Part shown: positions 20,543-29,818 of the stretch, one piece after another
Layout of the letters: each line of letters begins with the position of its first letter
Position numbering within the stretch: the stretch's first letter is position 1
Notes under the pieces: generated by a model
Database searches by the model: none
What the model was told of the DNA's origin: nothing
Seen by the model: only the letters and a program-made list of their open reading frames with translations
Position numbers and translations under genes: made by a program
NCBI RefSeq assembly: GCF_900156025.1
Contig: NZ_FTMO01000002.1
Span: forward strand, 434,001-498,000
Origin: Allobosea sp. TND4EK4
GTDB lineage: Bacteria > Pseudomonadota > Alphaproteobacteria > Rhizobiales > Beijerinckiaceae
Length of the DNA: 64,000 nt
Direction: 5' to 3'

Positions 20543-20552
20543 GGCTTCTCTT

Positions 20553-21206
20553 TCAGCCCGCCAGCCGCTCGTAGAGATTGCGGATGATGCCGGCGGTGGC
20601 TCCCCAGATATAGCGATCCTCGAACGGCATCGCATAATAAGTGCGGAAATGGCCCTTCCACTCCCGCCCCTCGCGCCTGTGGTTGGCAGGGTCGAGCAGG
20701 AAGGACAGCGGCGTCTCGAAGGCCGCATCGACCTCGCTCGGGTTGAGCGTCAGCGAGAAGGGCGGCTCGACCAGCGCGACGACCGGAACGATGCGATAGC
20801 CGGTGCCGGTCAGATAGGCATCGAGGAAGCCGAGCGTGCTGATCCGCTCCCGCGACAGCCCGATCTCCTCCTCGGTTTCCCGGAGCGCGGTCACGACCGG
20901 GGAGCCATCGACCGCATCGACGCGCCCGCCCGGAAAGGCGACCTGTGCCGAATGGCTCCGCAGGGCCGCCGCGCGCTGGGTCAGCAACACCGTCGGCCCC
21001 TCCGGTCGCGGCACGACGCCGATGAGCACGGCCGCCGGAATGGCGCGTTCTTCGTCGGGAATCGGGAAGGGATGCTCTTGCCCCTCATGGTCGCCGCGTG
21101 GACGCGCGATCACGTCTCCGAGGGTGGGCGGGTCCGGGCGCAGACGTTCGCGGGCCAGCGCCGCGAAGCGCTCGGCGCTGAGATTCAGAGCCTTGCCGGT
21201 GGTCAT
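20553..21206 (-). CDS. Nudix CoA pyrophosphatase (NudL-like)
   Basis: 217 residues. The Nudix box reads GGRVDAVDGSPVVTALRETEEEIGL in outline (G-x5-E-like start, RETEEEIG core), preceded by the CoA-specific LTQRAAALRSHSAQVAFPGG motif that separates CoA hydrolases from other Nudix enzymes. It probably cleaves CoA or acyl-CoA to 3',5'-ADP and phosphopantetheine. The 4-nt overlap with the DUF1285 gene suggests coupled translation. Confidence 0.9.
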   Translation of the reverse strand: MTTGKALNLSAERFAALARERLRPDPPTLGDVIARPRGDHEGQEHPFPIPDEERAIPAAVLIGVVPRPEGPTVLLTQRAAALRSHSAQVAFPGGRVDAVDGSPVVTALRETEEEIGLSRERISTLGFLDAYLTGTGYRIVPVVALVEPPFSLTLNPSEVDAAFETPLSFLLDPANHRREGREWKGHFRTYYAMPFEDRYIWGATAGIIRNLYERLAG

Positions 21207-21820
21207 GAGATATCGAGGCCCTCGATCTCGCGTGCCGGCAATGCCGGATAGAAGGTACCGCCGGCCGCGATGCCGAACTGCGCCTCGCCTCCGACCTCCC
21301 GGATTTCGCCCAGCGCGAGCAGATCATAGGTCAGCGCCCGCGTCAGCCGTGCCCACAGACCTCTGCGGACATGGACATAGGGTTTCAGCCCGTCCTTGGC
21401 CGCCCGCTCGAAGCGCAGGCCATGATCCGGGCCGACACTGACCAGATCGTCTACCGAGGTGCGCAGCGCGATGGCGCGCCCGTCGCCCTCGCCATCCACC
21501 TGCATCTCCACCGCCTGCAGGGGGGCGTCCTCAACCTGGATGCGCACCTTCTCCACCGGGGTCACGAGAAAGTGCTCGTCGCCCTCACGCTTCAGGACGG
21601 AGGAGAACAGCTTCACCAGGGCCGGCCGGCCGATCGGCGTGCCGAGATAGAACCAGGTGCCGTCCGCCGCCACCCGCATGTCGAGATCGCCGCAGAATGG
21701 CGGGTTCCAGCGCTCGACGGGCGGCGCCCCCCGGCGCTTGGTGTCGCCCAGCGCAGCCATGAGCCGTTCCATCGCAGGCCCCGAACTCATCGCCTGCCCC
21801 GCCTCGGCCGCCTGTGGCAT
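21203..21820 (-). CDS. DUF1285 domain protein
   Basis: 205 residues from MPQAAEAGQAMSSG; another ATG 10 codons later is possible, while a reading from 21925 adds 35 unsupported residues. The body NPPFCGDLDMRVAADGTWFYLGTPIGRPALVKLFSSVL is typical of DUF1285, a family of proteobacterial proteins with two PH-like beta subdomains and unknown ligand. First gene of the DUF1285-Nudix-DUF6111-cca operon, divergent from moxR with about 195 bp between starts. Confidence 0.88.
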   Translation of the reverse strand: MPQAAEAGQAMSSGPAMERLMAALGDTKRRGAPPVERWNPPFCGDLDMRVAADGTWFYLGTPIGRPALVKLFSSVLKREGDEHFLVTPVEKVRIQVEDAPLQAVEMQVDGEGDGRAIALRTSVDDLVSVGPDHGLRFERAAKDGLKPYVHVRRGLWARLTRALTYDLLALGEIREVGGEAQFGIAAGGTFYPALPAREIEGLDIS

Positions 21821-21950
21821 CGTGGTTGCATCGCGTTTCCGCCTTGAACTCCACATAATCGTGAAGCGCTGTTTATGTGTACCGCAGCAATCGGTGCTTG
21901 AGCCAGCAAACCGGCCCGTCCACATTCAACCGGGAAGCGCCGCAACGGTT

Positions 21951-21974
21951 CGAATTCGGTATCGCCGGAATTCG
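21951..21974. promoter_or_regulatory. Imperfect inverted repeat in the DUF1285/moxR divergent promoter region
   Basis: CGAATTCGG and CCGGAATTCG flank TATCG, giving a near-perfect palindrome with one bulged base. It sits 41 nt before moxR between two divergent operons, a sensible place for an operator. No factor can be assigned. Confidence 0.3.
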
Positions 21975-22014
21975 GCAGCGACAAGCGCGATGCGCCGACA
22001 CGAAGGAGATCGAC

Positions 22015-23037
<1,023 letters not shown>

Positions 23038-23041
23038 GTTG

Positions 23042-23950
23042 ATGCTGCGCACGCGTGTTCTCAGCCAGACCGAACGGCAGCCGGCGAGGCCGGTCCTCAC
23101 CGCCTCGCTCGATCTGGCAGCGCGCCTGCCGCGGCTCATCCTCGAAGCGCGCCGCGTCTCGGCCAGCGTCCACGGCATCCATGGCCGCAGGCGCGCGGGA
23201 CCCGGCGAAAGCTTCTGGCAGTATCGGCCGCTGGTCGCTGGCGAATCCGCCTCCCGCATCGACTGGCGGCGATCGGCCCGTGACGGCCACCTCTTCGTGC
23301 GCGAGCGGGAGTGGGAAGCCTCGCACACCGTCTGGCTCTGGATCGACCGCTCCGCCTCGATGGGCTTCGCCTCGTCCCTGGCTCAGGCGCCGAAGATCGA
23401 CCGGGCGCTGGTGGCGGGCTTCGCGCTCGCGGAGACGCTGGTCGAGGGCGGCGAGCGCGTCGGCCATCTCGGCCTGACACGGCCGATGGCCTCTCGCAAC
23501 ATCATCGAATTGCTGGCGCAGGCCATCGCAGCGGATCGCCAGGGCGCCGAGGACGATCTGCCCCCGGCGGCACCGCTGCAGCGGCTTTCGGACGCCATCA
23601 TCGTCACCGATGGGCTTTCGCCAGCCGATTCCCTGGCCGCTCGCATCCGGGCGCTCTCCGGCAGCGGGGCCCGCGGTCATGTTCTGCTGATCGCGGACCC
23701 GATCGAGGAAACCTTCCCCTTCACCGGGCAGGCCGAGCTCTTCGACCTGGAGGATGGGCTGGCGCTGCGCGTCGGCGACGCCGGGTCCTGGGGAGAGGAC
23801 TATCGCCAGCGCCTCGCTGCCCATCGCGAGGCGATTCGCGAGGCCTGCCGCAAGGCCGGCTGGACCTTGACGCTCCACCGCACCGACCGCCCGACCAGCG
23901 AAGCCGTGCTGCGGGTTGCAAGCCTCGTCTCCGCGCGGGGGGCGAACTGA
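23042..23950 (+). CDS. DUF58 (VWA-like) protein
   Basis: 302 residues. DUF58 core: GRRRAGPGESFWQYRPLVAGESASRIDWRRSARDG, then VWLWIDRSASMGF, a VWA-type start with the DxSxS metal site. These proteins are the usual partner of MoxR ATPases. No clear membrane segment is visible. The ATG at 23042 lies 4 nt after the moxR stop, so it is co-translated with it. It probably binds the BatA-like membrane proteins encoded next. Confidence 0.9.
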   Translation: MLRTRVLSQTERQPARPVLTASLDLAARLPRLILEARRVSASVHGIHGRRRAGPGESFWQYRPLVAGESASRIDWRRSARDGHLFVREREWEASHTVWLWIDRSASMGFASSLAQAPKIDRALVAGFALAETLVEGGERVGHLGLTRPMASRNIIELLAQAIAADRQGAEDDLPPAAPLQRLSDAIIVTDGLSPADSLAARIRALSGSGARGHVLLIADPIEETFPFTGQAELFDLEDGLALRVGDAGSWGEDYRQRLAAHREAIREACRKAGWTLTLHRTDRPTSEAVLRVASLVSARGAN

Positions 23951-23978
23951 TGGCTGCGGTCGACCTCAAGGCTCACCC

Positions 23979-26807
23979 ATGCTGAGCGCCCTGCCCTTCA
24001 CCTTCTCGGCGCCGCTGGCCTTGGCCGCGCTGGCCCTGCTGCCGGCGCTCTGGCTCATCCTGCGGGTCACCCCGCCCCGGCCGCGCCGGATCGACTTTCC
24101 GCCGCTGAAGATCATGGCCGATCTCGTCGCCAGGCGTGAGCTGCCGGCCCATACGCCCTGGTGGCTGCTGGCCCTGCGGATGGCGATCGCGGCGTTGGCC
24201 ATCCTTGCCGTCGCGGGCCCGGTCTGGAACCCGCCGCGCGAGGCCGCGGCTGTTCGCGGGCCGATGCTGCTGGTGATCGACAACGGCTTCGGCGCGGCCG
24301 GCGACTGGTCCGACCGCATCGCCGTGGCCGAATCCCGCATCGCGGCCGCCACCCGCGAGGGTCGCACCGTCGCGGTTCTCGGCCTGGCCGAAAACCCGGC
24401 CGAGATCGCGCTGTCCGATCCGCGCGCCGCGCTGGAGAAGCTGCGCGCGCTGCCGCTGGAGCCGCATGCGCCGGACCGGGCCGCGCATGGGCCCCGCATC
24501 GAGAATTTCCTGCGCGCCCAGCCGCAGGCCGAGCTGGTCTGGGTCACGGATGGCCTCGCGATCCGCGACGAGAGCCCCTTCCTCGCGCAACTGAAGCCGC
24601 TGGCGGATGCCGGCCGCCTCGCCATCCATGCCGCCCCCGCTGACCAGATCGCGCTTGCGGCCCCGGAAAACCAGGCCGGCGCGCTGACGGTCAAGGTGCT
24701 ACGTCCGAACCCCGCCGCCGCGGCGACCGGGCAGGTTCGCGCGCTCGACCTCAAGGGCCTTTCGCTCGGGGAGGCGCCGTTCATCTTCGAAGGCAACGCG
24801 CTCGAGACCAGCGCCCGTCTCACTTTGCCGATCGAGGTCCGCAACGCGGTCTCACGGCTGGAGGTGCTGGGCCAGCGCAGCGCCGGCGCCGTGGCGCTGC
24901 TCGACGACAGCGCCAAGCGCCGCCGGGTCGGCATCGTCTCCGGCACCACCGCCGACACCGCGCAGCCGCTGCTGTCGCCGACCTATTACGTCTCCCGCGC
25001 GCTCCAGCCCTATGCCGATGTCCGCCAGCCGCGGCAGGGCTCGACCGATCCGGTCGGCGAGCTCTTGGCCCAGAATCTCTCCGTGCTGGTGCTGGCCGAT
25101 ATCGGCGCGCTCGACCGCGACACCACGGGCAAGGTCGAGGATTTCGTGCGCCGCGGCGGCGTGCTGCTGCGCTTCGCCGGCCCGCGCCTCGCCACCGCCT
25201 CGGACGAGCTGACGCCGGTCCGGCTGCGGCGCGGCGGCCGCACGCTGGGCGGCGGCCTCTCCTGGGACACACCGCGCAAGCTTGCCGCCTTCACGCGCGA
25301 GAGCCCCTTCTACGGCCTGACCATCGGCGAGGATCTCCGCGTCAACCGCCAGATCCTCGCCGAGCCCGAACCTGAGCTCTCCCGCAAGACCTGGGCGGCG
25401 CTGGAGGACGGCACGCCCGTCGTCACCGGCGAGCGGCGCGGAGACGGCCTGATCGCGATGTTCCACGTCACCGCCGACACCACCTGGTCGAACCTGCCGC
25501 TCTCGGGCCTTTTCGTCGAGATGCTACGCAAGGTCGTCAATCTCTCGGGAACAGGCCCCGCCCCTGCGACGCAGGGCGACGAAACCCGTGTCGAGACGCT
25601 CTCGCCCACCCGTGTCCTCGACGGCCTGGGCCAGTTCCGCACGCCGCCGCCGACGAGCCAGCCGGTCGCGCGCAGCTTCACCGGCCGCGCCAGCCTGCTG
25701 CATCCGCCCGGGCTCTACGGCCCCAGCGAAAGCTCTCTGTCCGTGAACGCGCTGGCTCCCGCCGACAAGCTCGCCGCGCTGGACCTAGCCGGCCTCGGCG
25801 CGCCCGTCCTGCCGATCAGCGAGCCGGTGGCGCGCGACATGCGCCCGCTGCTCCTCGTGCTGGCCCTGCTGCTGCTTGTGGCCGACACGCTGGCGACACT
25901 CTGGCTCGGCGGCCGGCTCGGACTGCGCCGGGCGCGAAAAGCCGTCGCGCCGGCCGCGATCCTGCTCGCCTTGACGGTCGGCGGCTTCGGCCTGCCGGAT
26001 GCCGCGCGTGCCCAGACGCCGCCACCACAACCGAACCAGCAGCAGGCGCTGCCGCCGATCCCGCGCGAGCTGCTCGCCAATGGCGCGATGACCCGACTCG
26101 CCTATGCCGTCACCGGCGACAGGGCGGTCGACGACATGTCGAAAGCGGGCCTGACCGGGCTCAACACCATCCTTGCCGCCCGCACCGCGCTGGAGCCGGG
26201 CGATCCGGTCGGTGTCAATGTCGAGCGCGACGAGCTCGCCTTCTTCCCGGTGCTCTACTGGCCGATCGTGGCGGGCCGCCCGATCCCGGCGCCCGACATG
26301 CTGCGCAAGCTCGAAGCTTACATGAAAGGCGGCGGCCTCGTGATCTTCGACACGCGCGATGCGATGAGCGCCAGGCCGGGCGGCGGGACGACTCCCGAAG
26401 GCGACCAGCTCAAGCGCATGCTGCAGACTCTCGATATCCCTGAGCTGGAGCCGCTGCCGCGCGACCATGTGCTGACCAAGACCTTCTATTTGCTCGACGG
26501 CCTCGTCGGCCGCTACGACACCGGCACCACCTGGGTCGAGGCGCTCCCGCCGGCCGATGAGGAAGGCCGCCGCCCGGCGCGCGCCGGCGACAATGTCTCG
26601 CCGATCGTCATCACCTCCAACGATCTCGCCTCGGCCTGGGCGATCGACCGGCGCGGCGAAGGGCTCGTGCCGCTCTCCGGCGGAGACCCGCGCCAGCGCG
26701 AAATGGCCCTGCGCGGCGGCGTCAACCTCGTGATGTACGCGCTGACCGGCAACTACAAGGCAGACCAGGTCCATGTCCCGGCCCTGCTCGAAAGGTTGGG
26801 GCAGTAG
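23979..26807 (+). CDS. DUF4159 domain membrane protein with BatA-like N-terminus
   Basis: 942 residues. The N-terminal BatA segment has two helices (about 8-28 and 60-80) around PPRPRRIDFPPLK, followed by a VWA-like region without a full metal motif, a glutamine-amidotransferase-like fold in the middle, two further helices (about 625-680), a signal-like ARAQ stretch, and the DUF4159 domain (about 700-940: LAYAVTGDRAVDDMSKAGLTGL). This order puts the DUF4159 domain in the periplasm. Third gene of the moxR operon; function unknown, suspected in envelope maintenance. Confidence 0.88.
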   Translation: MLSALPFTFSAPLALAALALLPALWLILRVTPPRPRRIDFPPLKIMADLVARRELPAHTPWWLLALRMAIAALAILAVAGPVWNPPREAAAVRGPMLLVIDNGFGAAGDWSDRIAVAESRIAAATREGRTVAVLGLAENPAEIALSDPRAALEKLRALPLEPHAPDRAAHGPRIENFLRAQPQAELVWVTDGLAIRDESPFLAQLKPLADAGRLAIHAAPADQIALAAPENQAGALTVKVLRPNPAAAATGQVRALDLKGLSLGEAPFIFEGNALETSARLTLPIEVRNAVSRLEVLGQRSAGAVALLDDSAKRRRVGIVSGTTADTAQPLLSPTYYVSRALQPYADVRQPRQGSTDPVGELLAQNLSVLVLADIGALDRDTTGKVEDFVRRGGVLLRFAGPRLATASDELTPVRLRRGGRTLGGGLSWDTPRKLAAFTRESPFYGLTIGEDLRVNRQILAEPEPELSRKTWAALEDGTPVVTGERRGDGLIAMFHVTADTTWSNLPLSGLFVEMLRKVVNLSGTGPAPATQGDETRVETLSPTRVLDGLGQFRTPPPTSQPVARSFTGRASLLHPPGLYGPSESSLSVNALAPADKLAALDLAGLGAPVLPISEPVARDMRPLLLVLALLLLVADTLATLWLGGRLGLRRARKAVAPAAILLALTVGGFGLPDAARAQTPPPQPNQQQALPPIPRELLANGAMTRLAYAVTGDRAVDDMSKAGLTGLNTILAARTALEPGDPVGVNVERDELAFFPVLYWPIVAGRPIPAPDMLRKLEAYMKGGGLVIFDTRDAMSARPGGGTTPEGDQLKRMLQTLDIPELEPLPRDHVLTKTFYLLDGLVGRYDTGTTWVEALPPADEEGRRPARAGDNVSPIVITSNDLASAWAIDRRGEGLVPLSGGDPRQREMALRGGVNLVMYALTGNYKADQVHVPALLERLGQ

Positions 26808-26809
26808 CG

Positions 26810-28900
26810 ATGTGGAGCCTCTCCTTCACGCCGCTGGTGCCGCTGCCGCTGCTGATCGGGCTTGCCGTTCTGGCGGCGCTGGCCGCCGGCGCCGCCATCG
26901 CTCTGGCCGGCCGCAGCGCCGTTCTGCGCGCGGTCGCCCTCCTGATCCTGGCGGTCGCGCTCGCCGATCCGTCGCTCGTCTTCGAGGACCGTGAGCCAGT
27001 CAAGGACGTCGTCCCGATCGTGGTCGATCGGTCGGCCTCGAACCGCCTTGCCGATCGCACGGCCCAGACCGACGCGGCGGTCGCCGAGGTCGAGCGGCAG
27101 TTGCGCGGCATTCCGGGCATCGAGCCGCGCGTCGTCGAAGTGCAGGACGCGCAAGGCTCCAGCGACGGGACGCGCCTCTTCGAGGCGCTGACCAACAGCC
27201 TCTCCGATGTCCCCTCGGAGCGTGTCGCCGGCGCCATCGCCATCACCGACGGGCTCGCCCACGACACTCCCCCCAATGCCGAGGCGCTGGGGCTCAAGGC
27301 GCCGCTGCATGTCCTTGCCACCGGCCGCAATGCCGAGATCGACCGGCGCATCGTGCCGGTGGATTCCCCGCGCTTCGGCATCGTCGGCAAGGACCAGATC
27401 ATCCGGCTGCGCGTCGTCGACAAGGGCGGCCCCGGCCGCGCCGGGCTGACGATCCGCCGCGACGGAGAGGTGATCGCGCGCCGCGAGGTGGCCACCGGGC
27501 AGGTCGTCCAGGTCCCGGTGCGGATCGACCGGGGCGGGCCGAACGTGGTCGAGATCGAGGCCTCGCCGCTCGACAACGAGCTGACGCTCGCCAACAACCG
27601 CGCGGTCATCACCATCGAAGGCGTCAGGGACAAGCTGCGCGTCCTGCTCGTCTCGGGCGAGCCGCATCCGGGCGAGCGCACCTGGCGCAACCTGCTGAAG
27701 GCCGACGCCAATGTCGACCTCGTCCATTTCACCATCCTCAGGCCGCCGGAGAAGCAGGACGGCACGCCGATCAACGAGCTGTCGCTGATCGCCTTCCCGA
27801 CCCGCGAGCTGTTTCAGGTGAAGATCAAGGAATTCGACCTGATCATCTTCGACCGCTACGCCAACCAGTCGATCCTGCCGCTGGTCTATTTCGACAACAT
27901 CGTCCGCTATGTCCGCGACGGCGGCGCGCTCATGGTCGCCGCCGGCCCGGAATATGCCGGCCAGCAGACGCTCGCGCGCACCCCGCTCGGCCAGATCCTG
28001 CCGGCGGTGCCGGATGGCAGCGTCATCGACGAGGCCTACAAGGCCCGCGTCAGCGATCTCGGCAAGCGCCACCCCGTCACCCGCGATCTGCCGGGCTCCG
28101 AGGTCGAGCCCCCGCGCTGGGGCGAATGGCTGCGCATGGTCGGCGCCCAGGCCCGGGCCGGCGCCACCCCGGTCATGACCGGCCCCGGCGACAAGCCGCT
28201 TCTGATGCTCTCGCGGGAGCAGAAGGGCCGCGTCGCGCTCTTCCTCTCCGATCATGAATGGCTGTGGGCGCGCGGCTTCCGCAATGGCGGCCCTTATCTC
28301 GACCTGCTGCGGCGCCTGAGCCACTGGCTGATGAAGGAACCCGAGCTCGAGGAGGAGGCGCTGCGCGCCAGCGTGCGCAACGGGCAGATCGAGGTCGAGC
28401 GCCAGACGCTGGGCGAGAACCCGGGACCGGTGACGGTCTCCGGCCCCGACGGCAAGAGCCGGCAGGTGCCGCTCGAAGCCGGCCGGCCCGGTCTCTTCAC
28501 CGCCCGCATCCCGACGACGCAACAGGGGCTCCACCGCCTCACCGCCGACAACCTCACGGCTTTCGCCAGCGTCGGCCCCGAAAACCCGCGCGAGCTGATG
28601 GAGGTCGTCAGCGACCCGCAGGCTCTGGCGGCCCTCGCCCAGGCCACCGGCGGCTCCTCCCGCCGCATCGGCCGGGAGGGCGATTCGGGCGTGAATATCC
28701 CGCGCATCGTGCCGATCCGTTCGGGCAGCCAGTTTGCCGGGGCCGACTGGGTCGGGCTCAGGATCAGCGATTCCGGCATCGTGAGGGGCGTGCAGATCTC
28801 GCCGCTCTTTATCGGATTGATCGGGCTCGTGGTGCTGTTCGGCGCGCTCGTCGCCGGCTGGGTCGGCGAAAGCGGGCGGCGCTTCGGGCGCAAGGCCTGA
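26810..28900 (+). CDS. BatA/glutamine-amidotransferase-like membrane protein of the MoxR operon
   Basis: 696 residues starting 2 nt after the DUF4159 gene. Two N-terminal helices (about 12-33, 38-58), a degenerate VWA region beginning VVPIVVDRSASNRL, a class-I GATase-like fold (FDLIIFDRYANQSILPL, GGALMVAAGPEYAG) and one C-terminal helix (ISPLFIGLIGLVVLFGALV). The catalytic Cys of true amidotransferases is not seen, so it is probably structural. Last gene of the moxR operon; a dispersed repeat hairpin lies 70 nt downstream. Confidence 0.85.
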   Translation: MWSLSFTPLVPLPLLIGLAVLAALAAGAAIALAGRSAVLRAVALLILAVALADPSLVFEDREPVKDVVPIVVDRSASNRLADRTAQTDAAVAEVERQLRGIPGIEPRVVEVQDAQGSSDGTRLFEALTNSLSDVPSERVAGAIAITDGLAHDTPPNAEALGLKAPLHVLATGRNAEIDRRIVPVDSPRFGIVGKDQIIRLRVVDKGGPGRAGLTIRRDGEVIARREVATGQVVQVPVRIDRGGPNVVEIEASPLDNELTLANNRAVITIEGVRDKLRVLLVSGEPHPGERTWRNLLKADANVDLVHFTILRPPEKQDGTPINELSLIAFPTRELFQVKIKEFDLIIFDRYANQSILPLVYFDNIVRYVRDGGALMVAAGPEYAGQQTLARTPLGQILPAVPDGSVIDEAYKARVSDLGKRHPVTRDLPGSEVEPPRWGEWLRMVGAQARAGATPVMTGPGDKPLLMLSREQKGRVALFLSDHEWLWARGFRNGGPYLDLLRRLSHWLMKEPELEEEALRASVRNGQIEVERQTLGENPGPVTVSGPDGKSRQVPLEAGRPGLFTARIPTTQQGLHRLTADNLTAFASVGPENPRELMEVVSDPQALAALAQATGGSSRRIGREGDSGVNIPRIVPIRSGSQFAGADWVGLRISDSGIVRGVQISPLFIGLIGLVVLFGALVAGWVGESGRRFGRKA

Positions 28901-28971
28901 GAGAGCAGGACGCCTTGCCCGGGTTCGGCCCGAGCATCGCAGAAGCGCTCTGGCGCTTCGCCCTGCATGAA

Positions 28972-29005
28972 ATTCTCGGGTCGATGCTCCGCATCGCCCG
29001 AGAAT
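28972..29005. repeat. Dispersed intergenic hairpin repeat
   Basis: ATTCTCGGG (28972-28980) pairs with CCCGAGAAT (28997-29005), and inside it CGATGC pairs with GCATCG, giving a long imperfect stem. A diverged piece with the same CGTCATTCTCGGGC core lies near 34022. It sits between convergent genes (moxR operon end and the GNAT gene), where it could also stop transcription from both sides, although no T-run follows. Confidence 0.6.
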
Positions 29006-29014
29006 GACGATCGT

Positions 29015-29515
29015 CTACCGCGCCGACGTGACCGCACCCTTGCGCTGCGCCATGACGCCCTCGACCAGCTCCAGCGCCAGGAACCGCGCCGGATCGGCCG
29101 GGCCCGGCAGGACGAGCTGCCCGGGCGGGATCACCCTGAAGCCGAAGCGGGCATAATAAGGCGCGTCCCCGACCAGCATGATCAGATCGTGCCCGGCCTC
29201 GCGCGCAGCCTCGATCGACCGGTTCATCAGCGCCGCCCCGATGCCGCGCCCCTCGAAGGCGGGATCGACCGTCAGCGGCCCCAGCATCAGCGCCTTGTGG
29301 CCGCCCGCGATCACGGGCGTGACCTTGACCGCGCCGACGAGGAAGGTGCCGACATGGGCGGCGAAGGACAGCGCCGGATCGGCCGGCACGCCCTCGCGCA
29401 GGCGGAAAGCGGTGCGCGCGAAGCGGCCCGGCCCGAAGGCGCGTTCATGCAGCCGCTCGATGGCGGCCTGGTCCACGGGCAGTTCGTGGCGGATGGTCAA
29501 AGGCAGGGATGTCAT
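29015..29515 (-). CDS. GNAT-family N-acetyltransferase
   Basis: 166 residues. The acetyl-CoA loop is LTVDPAFEGRGIGAALM (R/QxxGxG/A), followed by AREAGHDLIMLVGDAPYYARFGF and the YARFGF ending typical of the PA4866/YhbS-like branch. The substrate cannot be predicted. Single gene, convergent with the MoxR operon and divergent from the exported lyase. Confidence 0.9.
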   Translation of the reverse strand: MTSLPLTIRHELPVDQAAIERLHERAFGPGRFARTAFRLREGVPADPALSFAAHVGTFLVGAVKVTPVIAGGHKALMLGPLTVDPAFEGRGIGAALMNRSIEAAREAGHDLIMLVGDAPYYARFGFRVIPPGQLVLPGPADPARFLALELVEGVMAQRKGAVTSAR

Positions 29516-29818
29516 GGCGACCGGGAAACACAGCGGCAGCGGGAAGGACGAAGGCCGGCGCGCGAGCGCACGAACCCGAAAGGCGCGTTCAGCGCGTCGG
29601 TCGTCGCAGGTCGCTGGGGCTGTGCAGAGCGGTCATGGAGCGGGCCTGTAACAGAGCGGCCCGCCCACGTCCATCGCTTCATCGGCAACCTTGCGGCAGC
29701 TTGCGGCCAGGGCGGCGATGCGGTCCATTCGTTCCGAGGCCGGGACCAGACGAACCAAACGCGGTGAGCGCCTCGCTCAGGCGCCCGATCCCGCTCGCAA
29801 GCCTTATGGGAGGACATC
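29516..29818. other. Intergenic region, 303 bp, no gene seen
   Basis: Divergent spacer between the GNAT gene (minus) and the exported lyase (plus). It must hold promoters for both, but I see no clear -35/-10 pair. The last bases contain GGGAGGAC, the ribosome site of the lyase. A 15-codon minus-strand frame (MTALHSPSDL...) near 29636 is too short to support. Confidence 0.6.

Noticed and set aside
21947..21957. GGTTCGAATTC, resembling a tRNA T-loop
   Set aside because: No acceptor stem, anticodon arm or CCA end around it; it is part of an inverted repeat in the moxR promoter region.
26753..28534. Long open frame on the minus strand opposite the last MoxR-operon gene
   Set aside because: Antisense shadow with low-complexity Asp/Arg/Gly content; the plus strand carries the recognisable protein.
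29590..29640. Fifteen-codon minus-strand leader-like peptide
   Set aside because: No ribosome site, no repeated regulatory codons and no attenuator downstream.
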